64,000 bases of DNA from Bifidobacteriaceae bacterium (GTDB taxonomy: Bacteria; Actinomycetota; Actinomycetes; Actinomycetales; Bifidobacteriaceae). The stretch spans positions 124,001 through 188,000 of the forward strand of contig JALCQD010000004.1 in the NCBI GenBank assembly GCA_022651005.1, read 5' to 3'. Positions 7,167 to 16,503 of the stretch are shown here, one piece after another; the first letter of the stretch is position 1, and every line of letters starts with the position of its first letter. Under the pieces are notes generated by a model, which saw nothing but the letters and a program-made list of their open reading frames with translations, made no database searches and was not told the origin of the DNA. Position numbers and translations under genes: made by a program.

Positions 7167-8818
7167 TTAAACAGAGACGGGGGAAGGCTGGGCATGCCAC
7201 CGGGGAATGCGGATCCGTCGGAACCGGCGCCTGTGCCAAATCCTGGGATCTCCGGTTCCTGCTTGGGCTTTTCGAACGCAGAGCCGGAGTTAGAGCCAGA
7301 CCCCGAACTCTTACCCGCCAAACGATCGCGCAGCGCCTGTTCCTCTTGCGCGCGCTTCATCGGATTGCCGGACTTGCCGCCCTTATTCTTTTTGCCTTTG
7401 CCCTTCTTGCGCTTGCTGTTGCCGCCAGGGCCACCCATTCCGGGCATCCCCATGCCAGGCATCGAGCGCGAGCCATTGGACATGCGCTTCATCATCTTCG
7501 CGGCCTGCTCGAACCGCTGCAGCAGGCTGTTGACTGCGGATACCGTGACGCCGGAGCCGTACGCAATGCGGGCTCGGCGCGAGCCGTCAATCATCTTGGG
7601 ATCTTTGCGTTCCGCAGGTGTCATCGAACGAATGATGGCCTCAGTGCGGTCGATTTCCTTCTCGTCGAACTGTTCGAGTTCGGCGCGGTGCTGCGCCATG
7701 CCGGGAATCATGCCCAGGAGATTCTTCATGGGGCCAAGCTTGCGCACCTGCTGCAGCTGATCCATGAAGTCGTCGAGTCCGAAGCTTCCCTCGGAAATCT
7801 TGGCGGCTGCCTTCTTGGCCTCTTCCTCGTCGAACTGGCGCTGTGCCTGCTCGATGAGCGTGAGAATGTCGCCCATGTCGAGAATGCGGGAGGCCATGCG
7901 GTCGGGGTGGAAGACCTCGAAGTCCTTGAGCCCCTCACCCGTGGAGGCAAAGAGAATCGGCTTGTGCGTGACGGACGCTACGGAGAGCGCCGCACCGCCT
8001 CGTGCGTCTCCATCGAGCTTGGAAAGCACCACGCCGGTGAAGTCCACGCCCTTGTCGAAAGCCTCGGCCGTGCGAACGGCATCCTGACCGATCATGGCGT
8101 CGATGACGAACAGCACCTCTTCGGGATTCACTGCGTCGCGAATGTTGCGAGCCTGCGTCATCAGCTCTTCGTCCACGCCCAAGCGGCCTGCGGTATCGAT
8201 GATGACGGTGTCGTAGAGCTTCTGCTTGGCGACCTCGATGGAGTCCTTCGCCACCTTGACGGGATCGCCCGTGGAGGCTCCCGGGGTCACAACGTCAGTG
8301 ACTTCGGAGGAGACGCCCGGCTCGGGCGCATACACGGGAACGCCTGCACGTTCGCCCACCACCTGTAGCTGGGTGACGGCGTTAGGGCGTTGCAAATCCG
8401 CGGCGACGAGGAGTGGAGTGTGTCCCGAATCCTTGAGCCAGTAGCCGAGTTTTCCGGCGAGGGTTGTTTTACCAGCGCCCTGGAGACCCGCCAGCATGAT
8501 GACCGTGGGAGGGTTCTTTGCGAAGTTGAAGGGTCGGTCGACGCCGGCACCCAAGATTCCTGTTAGTTCCTCGTTGACGATCTGCACGACCTGCTGTGCC
8601 GGGTTAAGCGCCTCGGAAACTTCCGTTCCCAGAGCGCGCTCGCGGATGCGGGCAGTGAAGGAACGCACCACGTCGAGTGCGACGTCGGCGTCGAGGAGGG
8701 CGCGGCGGATTTCGCGGATGGTTCCGTCAATATCGGCCTGTGAAAGCTTGCCCTTTGACTTGAGGTGCTTGAAAGCGTTCGACAGGCGATCGGTAAGTGA
8801 ACTGAAAGCTGTAGGCAT
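7160..8818 (-). CDS. ffh: Signal recognition particle protein Ffh
   Basis: The 552-residue protein has the N domain, the G domain (G1 GLQGAGKTTLAGKLG near residue 107, DTAGRLG, SKLDGDARGG) and the methionine-rich M domain that binds 4.5S RNA and signal peptides (RIAYGSGVTVSAVNSLLQRF, then KMMKRM). After the M domain there is an extra basic/glycine tail of about 90 residues (GMPGMG repeats, then Lys/Gly-rich) typical of actinobacteria. Ffh delivers membrane proteins co-translationally to FtsY/SecYEG. It follows cysS on the same strand. Confidence 0.97.
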   Translation of the reverse strand: MPTAFSSLTDRLSNAFKHLKSKGKLSQADIDGTIREIRRALLDADVALDVVRSFTARIRERALGTEVSEALNPAQQVVQIVNEELTGILGAGVDRPFNFAKNPPTVIMLAGLQGAGKTTLAGKLGYWLKDSGHTPLLVAADLQRPNAVTQLQVVGERAGVPVYAPEPGVSSEVTDVVTPGASTGDPVKVAKDSIEVAKQKLYDTVIIDTAGRLGVDEELMTQARNIRDAVNPEEVLFVIDAMIGQDAVRTAEAFDKGVDFTGVVLSKLDGDARGGAALSVASVTHKPILFASTGEGLKDFEVFHPDRMASRILDMGDILTLIEQAQRQFDEEEAKKAAAKISEGSFGLDDFMDQLQQVRKLGPMKNLLGMIPGMAQHRAELEQFDEKEIDRTEAIIRSMTPAERKDPKMIDGSRRARIAYGSGVTVSAVNSLLQRFEQAAKMMKRMSNGSRSMPGMGMPGMGGPGGNSKRKKGKGKKNKGGKSGNPMKRAQEEQALRDRLAGKSSGSGSNSGSAFEKPKQEPEIPGFGTGAGSDGSAFPGGMPSLPPSLFNR

Positions 8819-8850
8819 AGTGCTCAGTCTAACGCCACGCGCGGATGGTG

Positions 8851-8870
8851 CGGGAGCGTATGTGCTCCCG
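8851..8870. other. Short hairpin between cysS and ffh
   Basis: CGGGAGC and GCTCCCG pair around a 6-nt loop between the cysS stop and the ffh start. No U tract follows on the minus strand. Confidence 0.45.
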
Positions 8871-8884
8871 ATGCCTTGTATGCC

Positions 8885-10474
8885 TTACACGTGCCAGGTG
8901 CTGCCGCTTGCTCCGTCCTCGATCTCAATGCCGGCTTTCGTCAATGCATCTCGTATGGCATCGGCACGAGCGAAGTCCTTATCCTTGCGAGCCTGTGCAC
9001 GCGCAGCAAGCTGTTCGGAGACAAGAGCATCGAGTGCGTGCGCCGTTGCGGAGTCCTCGCCGTCTGCGGCGTTAGTGGCGCTGGCCCACTGCGAATTGAG
9101 TGGATCGAGCCCGAAAACGTCGAGCATGGAACGCACCTGAAGAAGGGCCGAAGCAATCGTATCCGCCGAAGCGCCTTCCGCAATGAGAGAGTTCCCATGG
9201 CGAATCGTAGAGAAGACAGCGGCGAGTGCATTGGACACGTTGATGTCATCGTCCATGGCCGCTACGAAATCGGCGGGAAGTGCGTCTGCCGGAACCCCTT
9301 GCACTTCATCGGCGCCTGGTTGTGTTCCCAGTGCAGTGCCCGCAGCTGCAACAAAGCGCGAGATGCGCTCGAAGGCGGATTCCGCTTCAGAAAGCGTTTG
9401 ATCGCTCCACTCGAGCATGGAGCGGTAGTGTACGGACGCCAGCGCGTAGCGGATCACCCAGGCGCTGTGGTCGGCGAGAACGGCGCCCACGGAAAGGCCG
9501 TTACCCAGTGACTTGCTCATCTTTTCGCCGCTCTGAGTTACCCACGCGGAATGCATCCAGCGATGAGCGAATCCCCAGCCTGCCGCACGTGACTGTGCCA
9601 TCTCGTTCTCGTGGTGGGGAAAGCGCAGGTCTAGGCCGCCGCCGTGAATGTCGAAATCCGCGCCGAGATAACGGTGACTCATGGCCGAGCACTCCAGATG
9701 CCAGCCAGGGCGGCCCTTGCCGAAGGGGGCAGGCCAGGAGGCCGTCGCTGGTTCCGTTGACTTGGCTGCCTTCCAGAGGGCAAAGTCACGGGGATTGTGC
9801 TTATCGGCGGATTCGTCGGCAGCGTCGACGGTGTTGTATTTATCGGAGCCGGCGGCGTCAACAGAGGGGCCCATGCGATCGGCAACCGCGGCATCAGCGT
9901 CGTTGGAGTCGGCAGCCGCGAGCGTTCCGGTTTCCTGATGTGTGAGGGCGCCGTATTCGGGCCATGAAGGAACGTCGAAGTAGACGTTTCCCGAAGGTGT
10001 GCCGTCGGCGTTCGGAATGACGTAGGCGTGACCTCGGTCCAGCAGGCGCTGAACGAGATCGATCATGTCTGTCATGTGGCCTGTGGCACGGGGTTCGTAC
10101 GTGGGGGGCAGCACGCCGAGCAGATCGTAAGCCTGCGTGAACTCGCGTTCGTAACGATAGGCGCGCGCCCACCATTCCTCGCCGGCAGCGGCTGCCTTTG
10201 CGAGGATTTTGTCGTCGATGTCGGTGACATTGCGCACGAACACGACTTTGTAGCCAAGTTTAAGGAACCAACGGCGTACCACATCGAAGGCCACGGCAGC
10301 GCGCAAATGACCCACGTGAGGTGAGCTTTGCACGGTGGCCCCGCACACGTAGATGCGAACTTCTCCCGGAGTCAGGGGAGTGAAAGGCGTGACTGAATGA
10401 GTGGCCGTGTCGTACAGGCGCAAACTCGTGGTCTGGCTTTCGGCGGAAGGAGTGTCAATCGCATCGTTGGACAT
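8885..10474 (-). CDS. cysS: Cysteinyl-tRNA synthetase
   Basis: The 529-residue class I synthetase shows IYVCGATVQ (zinc-ligand Cys) near residue 42, the HIGH-equivalent SPHVGHLR near residues 52-59, zinc ligands in [14 protein letters not shown], and KMSKSLGN. It charges tRNA-Cys. A ~50-residue alanine/aspartate-rich insert lies between the GALTHQETG and [10 protein letters not shown] segments and is not part of the conserved catalytic fold. The ATG at 10474 gives a short 35-residue leader before the conserved domain. Confidence 0.96.
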   Translation of the reverse strand: MSNDAIDTPSAESQTTSLRLYDTATHSVTPFTPLTPGEVRIYVCGATVQSSPHVGHLRAAVAFDVVRRWFLKLGYKVVFVRNVTDIDDKILAKAAAAGEEWWARAYRYEREFTQAYDLLGVLPPTYEPRATGHMTDMIDLVQRLLDRGHAYVIPNADGTPSGNVYFDVPSWPEYGALTHQETGTLAAADSNDADAAVADRMGPSVDAAGSDKYNTVDAADESADKHNPRDFALWKAAKSTEPATASWPAPFGKGRPGWHLECSAMSHRYLGADFDIHGGGLDLRFPHHENEMAQSRAAGWGFAHRWMHSAWVTQSGEKMSKSLGNGLSVGAVLADHSAWVIRYALASVHYRSMLEWSDQTLSEAESAFERISRFVAAAGTALGTQPGADEVQGVPADALPADFVAAMDDDINVSNALAAVFSTIRHGNSLIAEGASADTIASALLQVRSMLDVFGLDPLNSQWASATNAADGEDSATAHALDALVSEQLAARAQARKDKDFARADAIRDALTKAGIEIEDGASGSTWHV

Positions 10475-10528
10475 GCCTCGAGCGTATAAAACCGTTGCGA
10501 CAGATGGGGTTTGTGATGACGGTTAGTT

Positions 10529-11140
10529 CTAGTCCAAATGCACGTTGAGCACTTCTTGCAACAGCGGCCGCAAATGGCCTTCCATGCTGATGTTGCCGTT
10601 CGAGAGAAGCCATTGGGTTTGCAGGCCATCCATCATGGCTGTGATGCGGATGGCGATGTCGAATACGTCGACGTCGCTGCGCACGTATCCTGCGCGTTGT
10701 GCGGATTCGAGGTGCGCTCGCATCATGCCCACGGTGCGGCGATAGCGGTTGACGAAGTAGTCATGCGCGGGATGCTCGGGATCCGAAGCTTCTGCGGAGA
10801 GGATGGTGTAGAGGCCAATGAGGCCGGGAACGGTGGCGTTGTGAGCGGTGAGAGTGAGGAGACCATGGAAAAATGCGAGCGGATCATCTTCGCTCGAGTC
10901 CTGGGAAAGAAACAGTTTCTCGTTTTCTGCGTCACGCCAGTCGAGCACAGCGGTGAGAAGAGACTCTTTCGATGGGAAGTAATGGGCGAGTCCGGCCCTG
11001 GTGAGGCCAACTTCTGAGGCGATGTGCATCATGGAGGATTTGTTGTATCCGACTGTCGAAAAAGTCTGCATGGCGGTGTTGATGATTTCCTGTCGCCGTG
11101 CAATACCTTTTGAATATCTGTGAGATGACGCCTGTGTCAT
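10529..11140 (-). CDS. TetR/AcrR-family transcriptional regulator
   Basis: The 203-residue protein has the N-terminal TetR helix-turn-helix (RQEIINTAMQTFSTVGYNKS, then HIASEVGLTRAGLAHYF near residues 40-56) and a variable all-helical ligand domain. It is transcribed away from the GH3 glycosidase, so the likely target is that gene and its own promoter. A dyad (11225-11246) in the shared intergenic region is a candidate operator. The effector is probably a sugar or glycoside-derived molecule, by inference from the neighbour only. Confidence 0.88.
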   Translation of the reverse strand: MTQASSHRYSKGIARRQEIINTAMQTFSTVGYNKSSMMHIASEVGLTRAGLAHYFPSKESLLTAVLDWRDAENEKLFLSQDSSEDDPLAFFHGLLTLTAHNATVPGLIGLYTILSAEASDPEHPAHDYFVNRYRRTVGMMRAHLESAQRAGYVRSDVDVFDIAIRITAMMDGLQTQWLLSNGNISMEGHLRPLLQEVLNVHLD

Positions 11141-11224
11141 TTTTCCTCCGATGTGTGCGCACGGTAGTTCCTGAATCGGGCCCTATGGTGTGCATGTACC
11201 ACCGATTGTACGATATTTTCCAAA

Positions 11225-11246
11225 AAACCTGCGGGTGTGTAGGTTT
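11225..11246. promoter_or_regulatory. Candidate TetR operator
   Basis: AAACCT and AGGTTT form a perfect 6-bp dyad around a 10-bp centre (7 of 8 if extended inward). It lies directly upstream of the extended -10 box at 11248-11256, in the -35/spacer area of the presumed GH3 promoter. Confidence 0.45.
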
Positions 11247-11247
11247 C

Positions 11248-11256
11248 TGTGATAAT
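11248..11256 (+). promoter_or_regulatory. Candidate extended -10 promoter of the GH3 gene
   Basis: TGTGATAAT matches an extended -10 (TGn plus GATAAT) about 40 bp upstream of the GH3 start. No good -35 is visible, which an extended -10 can tolerate. Confidence 0.4.
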
Positions 11257-11294
11257 CTACCAATAACTGAAGGACAAGGATGTTTGAAAGGACA

Positions 11295-13532
11295 ATGATG
11301 ACTGACATTACTGCGAAGGATCTCACGCTCGAAGAACAGGCGTCATTGACGTCTGGCGCCGATCTGTGGCATCTGCAAGGTATCCCGGCAAAAGACATTC
11401 CCGGATACATGATTACTGACGGTCCTCACGGATTGCGCAAGGCCCAGGATTCGGATCAGCTCGGTGCGCTGCAGGAAGCCGTCCCCTCCACCTGCTTCCC
11501 GCCGGCAGCAGGCATGGCGAGTTCGTGGAATCCCGAGCTGACGCGCAAGGTGGGCGTGGCGATGGGTGAGGAGTGCCTGCAGGAGCAGGTGGCCGTCATC
11601 CTGGGACCCGGCGTCAACATGAAGCGGAATCCCCTCGGAGGTCGTTGCTTCGAGTACTGGTCCGAAGACCCGCTCGTGGCGGGCAAGCAGGCCGCAGGCC
11701 TCATTGAGGGTGTGCAGTCTCAGGGAGTGGGCACGAGCCTGAAGCACTTTGCCGCCAACAATCAGGAAACCGATCGTCTGCGCGTGAGCGCCCGTATCAG
11801 CGAGCGTGCGCTGCGTGAAATCTATCTCCGCGCCTTCGAATACATCGTCAAGCACGCCCATCCCTGGACGCTCATGTGCTCCTATAACCGCATCAACGGC
11901 GTGTACTCCTCCGAAAATCACTGGCTTCTCACGGACGTCCTGCGTGGCGAATGGGGTTACGACGGCATGGTCATGTCCGACTGGGGTGCTGTGCACGATC
12001 GCGTGGCGACCCTCAACGGCGGCCTCAACTTGGAAATGCCTCCGTCCCACACCGACGACGAGGTGGTAACGGCCGTTCGCATGGGTTCCATCAGTGCTGA
12101 GCAACTCGAGGCGATGGCGCAGGGAGTCCTCGATCTCATCAACAAGGCACGTCCTGCCATGGAAAAGGCGAAGGCCGAGAACTACCGCTATGACGTGGCA
12201 GCTCACAACGAGGTTGCTCGCCAGGCCGCCGATGAATCCATTGTGTTGCTCAAGAACGACGATGACATCTTGCCGCTCGACGGCACGAAGAGCGTCGCAG
12301 TCATCGGCGAGTTCGCTCGCACCCCGCGTTACCAGGGTGGCGGCTCATCGCACATTGTTCCCAATAAGCTCACCACGGTTCTTGACGGTTTCAAGGAAGC
12401 GGGCGTCGCGGTCGATTTTGCGCCTGGTTTCACGCTCGATGACGCCGATCAAGACGCCGCGCTCACCGCCGAAGCTGAGAAGCTCGCTGGTTCCCATGCT
12501 GTGGTGGTCATGTGCATGGGCTTGCCCGAGCTGGCTGAATCTGAGGGCTTCGATCGTACGAGCCTGGATATCCCTTCCAAGCAGATTGACGTGCTGCGCA
12601 AGGTCGCTGCTGCCAATCCCAACGTGGTCGTGGTGCTGTCCAACGGCGCGGTGGTCTCAGTGGCTGGCTGGCAAGATCAGGCAAAGGGCCTCTTGGAATC
12701 CTGGCTGCTGGGCCAGGCCGGTGGCGCTGCTGTGGTTGATGTGCTGATGGGCACCGTCAATCCAAGCGGCCGCCTCGCCGAAACCATCCCCGTGCGCATC
12801 GAGGACAACCCGAGCTTCGACACCTTCCCCGGTGGCGAGGGCTCGGTGGACTACAACGAGGACGTCTTCGTGGGGTACCGCCACTACGACACCTCCAAGG
12901 TCGCTGTCTCCTATCCCTTCGGCTACGGCCTCAGCTACACGCAGTTCGAGTACTCTAATCTCGCCGTGACCCCGGTCGGTCCGACGTCGGCACATGTGAG
13001 TGTCACCGTCACCAACACGGGTCACGTCGCAGGCTCCGATGTGGTGCAGCTTTACGTGGCGCCGCCGGCAACCCCCGCCACTCCGCTTGCTCGCCCCGTG
13101 CACGAGCTCAAGGAGTTTGCAAAGGTGACGCTGGCCGAGGGCGAGTCCCGCGAGGTGAGTTTCGACTTGGATTCGCGTGCCTTCGCCTACTGGTCCGAGC
13201 GTCTGCATGACTGGCGTGCCGTTGCGGGTGAATACACCATTCAGATTGCTCATTCCAGCCGCGACATCGCGCTGTCCGCACCTCTCACGCTCGAAGGCGA
13301 TGGCAAGCACCTTCCGCTCACCGGCATGTCGACAGTGAATGAGTGGCTGAGCGATCCCAAGGGCGTGGCGATTCTCGAGGGCATCGACGGTAACGCCCTG
13401 CTCAAGGCCGTTCCGGACGAGCCGTTCGCTCGCGCCATGATGATGGAGATGCCGCTGCATTCCGCTGCCGTGTTTGGGTATCTGCCCAAGGAGACGCTCG
13501 ACAAGGCCGTGGAGGCAGTAACGAAGCAATGA
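11295..13532 (+). CDS. Glycoside hydrolase family 3, beta-glucosidase-like
   Basis: The 745-residue enzyme has the N-terminal (alpha/beta)8 domain, the alpha/beta sandwich and a C-terminal fibronectin-III-like domain (YPFGYGLSYTQFEYSNL onward). The GH3 nucleophile Asp is in MVMSDWGAVHD, near residue 229. Substrate-pocket motifs HFAANNQE and YRHYDTSKVA are present. No signal peptide is seen, so it probably acts in the cytoplasm on imported beta-glucosides or similar. Three close ATGs exist (11280, 11295, 11298); GAAAGGA fits the second or third best. It is divergent from a TetR regulator and closed by a terminator at 13578. Confidence 0.9.
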   Translation: MMTDITAKDLTLEEQASLTSGADLWHLQGIPAKDIPGYMITDGPHGLRKAQDSDQLGALQEAVPSTCFPPAAGMASSWNPELTRKVGVAMGEECLQEQVAVILGPGVNMKRNPLGGRCFEYWSEDPLVAGKQAAGLIEGVQSQGVGTSLKHFAANNQETDRLRVSARISERALREIYLRAFEYIVKHAHPWTLMCSYNRINGVYSSENHWLLTDVLRGEWGYDGMVMSDWGAVHDRVATLNGGLNLEMPPSHTDDEVVTAVRMGSISAEQLEAMAQGVLDLINKARPAMEKAKAENYRYDVAAHNEVARQAADESIVLLKNDDDILPLDGTKSVAVIGEFARTPRYQGGGSSHIVPNKLTTVLDGFKEAGVAVDFAPGFTLDDADQDAALTAEAEKLAGSHAVVVMCMGLPELAESEGFDRTSLDIPSKQIDVLRKVAAANPNVVVVLSNGAVVSVAGWQDQAKGLLESWLLGQAGGAAVVDVLMGTVNPSGRLAETIPVRIEDNPSFDTFPGGEGSVDYNEDVFVGYRHYDTSKVAVSYPFGYGLSYTQFEYSNLAVTPVGPTSAHVSVTVTNTGHVAGSDVVQLYVAPPATPATPLARPVHELKEFAKVTLAEGESREVSFDLDSRAFAYWSERLHDWRAVAGEYTIQIAHSSRDIALSAPLTLEGDGKHLPLTGMSTVNEWLSDPKGVAILEGIDGNALLKAVPDEPFARAMMMEMPLHSAAVFGYLPKETLDKAVEAVTKQ

Positions 13533-13577
13533 CGAGGCAATGACGAAATAAGGTTACTGACTGGCTGAAGGCCTCTG

Positions 13578-13612
13578 GGGCGGGTGCACTGTGTGAGTGT
13601 GCCCGCCCTTTT
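13578..13612 (+). terminator. Rho-independent terminator after GH3
   Basis: GGGCGGGTGCACT pairs with AGTGTGCCCGCCC (two wobble pairs) around GTGTG and is followed by TTTT. Confidence 0.85.
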
Positions 13613-13649
13613 CTGTGTGCGCGTCTGCCTGTTTGTGTTCAATGGAAAT

Positions 13650-14387
13650 ATGACTCAACCTCGGGTTCTCATTCTTCAACATGCCGCATGGGAGCGGCCC
13701 GGTCGCATTCTTGACAGTCTCGACGAAGTGGGCCTCGGCGTCGATATCGATTCCATCGTGGACGAGAAGAAACCGAAGCTTCCCAAGTTCGACTCGTTTG
13801 CAGGAGTTGTGCTCATGGGTGGCCCTCAGTGCGCCACCGATTGGGAGAATCATCCCGGTCTCAAGGCGGAGGCCAAGCTGGCGCGTGCGTGCGTCACCGG
13901 CGGCAAGCCCATTTTGGGTGTGTGCCTGGGGCACCAAATCATCGCTACGGCTTTGGGAGCAAAACTTAAGCAGGGCAAGGTTTCCGAGATCGGGTATGCA
14001 CCGATCCAGCGTGTTGACAAGCATGATTATTTCGCCATGTTTTCCTCGCAGCTCACCGTCCTCAATTGGCATACGGACACGGTGGCAGTGCCGGAGGGTG
14101 GGCAGCTTTTGGCGAGTTCGAGCGCCGAAAACGGCAAAGTAGCCACAAAGAATCAGGCGTTCCGATTGGGATCCGCCCTAGGGCTGCAATTTCATATTGA
14201 GGTCAATGGGTCACTGCTGGATCAGTGGCTGAAGGCCCCTGAAATGGTGGGTGGGCTCAAGAAGGCTCAGATCGGCGCAATCCGAAAGGGCTTCGAGGAA
14301 TATGACACCCAGATTAAAGTGTTTGCAGATTCAGTCTTCTCTGGTTTTGCCGCTCGTTGCGTATCTCACGCACACGCACTGGGGTAG
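13650..14387 (+). CDS. Class I glutamine amidotransferase (GMP-synthase-like domain)
   Basis: The start is set at MTQPRVLILQ (13650); upstream residues in frame overlap the GH3 terminator. The 245-residue protein is a free-standing class I amidotransferase with the nucleophile Cys in GVCLGHQIIA and the His/Glu of the triad in QFHIEV. Such proteins include gamma-glutamyl-gamma-aminobutyrate hydrolase-like and GMP-synthase-like enzymes that release ammonia from glutamine or cleave gamma-glutamyl amides. The true substrate is unknown. The ABC-F gene follows by 18 bp, suggesting co-transcription. Confidence 0.85.
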   Translation: MTQPRVLILQHAAWERPGRILDSLDEVGLGVDIDSIVDEKKPKLPKFDSFAGVVLMGGPQCATDWENHPGLKAEAKLARACVTGGKPILGVCLGHQIIATALGAKLKQGKVSEIGYAPIQRVDKHDYFAMFSSQLTVLNWHTDTVAVPEGGQLLASSSAENGKVATKNQAFRLGSALGLQFHIEVNGSLLDQWLKAPEMVGGLKKAQIGAIRKGFEEYDTQIKVFADSVFSGFAARCVSHAHALG

Positions 14388-14405
14388 GTATAAAATCGTG
14401 AAACG

Positions 14406-16379
14406 ATGCCTATTTATGATCTTGGATTAGAACACGTTTCACTCGCCTTCGCCACGAAAACAATTTTTACTGATGTGACGCAGGGCGTTTTTGAGGGCGA
14501 CCGCATTGGGATCGTCGGCCGCAACGGCGACGGAAAGTCAACGCTTCTGCGCCTTCTCTCTGAAGAGATGGCTCCCGACGACGGCCGCGTGACGCGTCGT
14601 GGCGGGTTGAGTCTCGGCATCCTCGACCAGCGTGATTCACTCGACGACACCGCCACCGTACGGCAGGCGGCGCTCGAAAACCGAGAGGATCACGAATGGG
14701 CCTCAGACGCTCGTTCTCGAGACATTGTGCAGACGCTGTTGGGCGGCATTTCGCTCGACGCGCGCATCGGTGACCTCTCCGGTGGCCAGAGACGCCGCGC
14801 CGATCTTGCGCGCTTGCTGCTGAAGGACTGGGACATCATTGCGCTGGATGAGCCCACCAATCACTTGGACATCGTGACCATCCACTGGCTGGCGGAGCAT
14901 CTCAAGAATCGCTGGGCCGCCGGTACTGGTGCGCTCCTCGTAGTGACCCACGACCGTTGGTTCCTCGACGAGGTGTGTCAGCGCATGTGGGAGGTGCACG
15001 ACGGTCTCATCGACCCGTTCGAGGGCGGCTACTCGGCCTACATCCTCCAACGTGTGGAGCGAGATCGCCAGGCGGACGTTGCAGAGGAAAAGCGTCGCAA
15101 CCTTGCACGCAAGGAACTCGCATGGCTCACACGCGGCGCCCGTGCCCGTGCCACCAAGCAGAAGTTCCACGTCAAGGAGGCCGAGACCCTCATCGCCGAC
15201 GTACCGCCAGTGCGCAACTCGCTGGAGCTCAAGCAGATGGCGACGTCGCGCCTGGGCAAGCAGGTGGTGGACCTCAAGGACGTGACGAAGACGTACCCGC
15301 TGCATGAAGGCGAGAGCGGAAGTTCTGCGAAATCGGACAATCCTGAAGAGCCTACAGACGCAGCAACGCTTCCCGACACCGCGGCGTACAAGCCAGTTGC
15401 CACGGGTCCTGTGCGCACAGTACTTGACGACGTAACCTGGCTCATCGGCCCCGGCGACCGCTTCGGCATCGTGGGTGCCAACGGTGCCGGCAAATCGACG
15501 CTGCTGGGCATCATGGATGGCAGCATCGAGCCCACGAAAGGGCATGTGCGCATCGGCAAGACCGTGAAATTCGCGATTCTCTCCCAGAGACTCGACGAGA
15601 TTGAGGCTCTGGGCAGCGCCCGCGTCAAGGAGGTGCTGAGCCGGTACAAGGCCAGCTACATCGTTGATGGCAAGGAAGTTTCGCCAGCGCAACTGCTTGA
15701 GCGGCTCGGATTTGAATCCGCACAGCTCATGACGCCGGTCAACGACCTCTCGGGCGGTCAGAAGCGGCGTCTGCAGCTGCTGCTGATCCTGTTGGACGAA
15801 CCCAACGTCATGATCATGGATGAGCCCGGCAACGATCTCGACACCGACATGCTCGGCGTCATGGAAGACCTTCTGGACACCTGGCCGGGAACGCTCATCG
15901 TGGTGTCCCACGATCGTTTCCTGCTTGAGCGCGTCACCGACGCCCAGTTCGCGCTTCTTGGTGGCAAGGTGCAGCACCTTCCCGGGGGCGTGGACGACTA
16001 CCTCGCGATGGTGGACGACACTGGCGCGCTGACGGCAAAGGGGCGTGCCGCGCTCGCGACTGCTGGCGGACAGACTGAAACATCAGTTGCCGGTACCGCC
16101 GCCGAGGTCATGGGCGCCGACGAGCGTTCGGAATCTGAAGCGGACGACAAGGAGCTGCGGCAGAAGAAGTACGACGCCACCAAGCGTATTTCTGCCATTG
16201 AGCGCAAGCTGGCGAAAATTGAGCAGCAGAAGGGCCGCATAGAGGAGAAAATGGCCGCTGCGGCCGGGAGCGACTTCGCGGCTCTGGAGGCGTTGAACAA
16301 GGATTTGCAGGCAGCCGATTCAGAGCGCGGCGATCTTGAAGCCGAATGGATGGAACTGTCAGAGTTCGTGGAGGGCTGA
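14406..16379 (+). CDS. ABC-F family ATPase (Uup-like)
   Basis: The 657-residue soluble protein has two ATP-binding domains and no membrane segments. The first has GRNGDGKST, LSGGQRRRADLARLL and LDEPTNHLD; the second has GANGAGKST, LSGGQKRRLQLLLILL and MDEPGNDLD. The interdomain linker is long and charged, and the C-terminus is a coiled coil (about residues 575-650), as in Uup-type ABC-F proteins. ABC-F proteins act at the ribosome or on branched DNA rather than in transport. The linker carries an extra Ser/Glu-rich stretch. It follows the amidotransferase gene and ends at a large perfect hairpin. Confidence 0.9.
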   Translation: MPIYDLGLEHVSLAFATKTIFTDVTQGVFEGDRIGIVGRNGDGKSTLLRLLSEEMAPDDGRVTRRGGLSLGILDQRDSLDDTATVRQAALENREDHEWASDARSRDIVQTLLGGISLDARIGDLSGGQRRRADLARLLLKDWDIIALDEPTNHLDIVTIHWLAEHLKNRWAAGTGALLVVTHDRWFLDEVCQRMWEVHDGLIDPFEGGYSAYILQRVERDRQADVAEEKRRNLARKELAWLTRGARARATKQKFHVKEAETLIADVPPVRNSLELKQMATSRLGKQVVDLKDVTKTYPLHEGESGSSAKSDNPEEPTDAATLPDTAAYKPVATGPVRTVLDDVTWLIGPGDRFGIVGANGAGKSTLLGIMDGSIEPTKGHVRIGKTVKFAILSQRLDEIEALGSARVKEVLSRYKASYIVDGKEVSPAQLLERLGFESAQLMTPVNDLSGGQKRRLQLLLILLDEPNVMIMDEPGNDLDTDMLGVMEDLLDTWPGTLIVVSHDRFLLERVTDAQFALLGGKVQHLPGGVDDYLAMVDDTGALTAKGRAALATAGGQTETSVAGTAAEVMGADERSESEADDKELRQKKYDATKRISAIERKLAKIEQQKGRIEEKMAAAAGSDFAALEALNKDLQAADSERGDLEAEWMELSEFVEG

Positions 16380-16425
16380 TGCCGGGACGGAACAAGGCTG
16401 GCTGAAGCTAGCCAAAAAACTATGA

Positions 16426-16489
16426 GGGCGTATTAAATCGGCCGTTAAGCGTTGAACCATCAACGCTTAACGGCCGATTTAATACGCCC
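16426..16489. terminator. Perfect 30-bp hairpin between convergent genes
   Basis: Arms 16426-16455 and 16460-16489 are perfect complements of 30 bp around an ACCA loop. It lies between the convergent ABC-F and ilvN genes and would terminate or protect transcripts from both sides. It has no flanking U tract, and its length is well beyond a normal intrinsic terminator. Confidence 0.7.
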
Positions 16490-16503
16490 TAGATTTCGGA
16501 AAG

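Noticed and set aside
15800-15850. Degenerate second ATPase motif in the ABC-F protein (DEPGNDLD)
   Set aside because: The Uup-like subgroup tolerates variation here, and Walker A, signature and catalytic Glu are intact, so there is no sign of loss of function.
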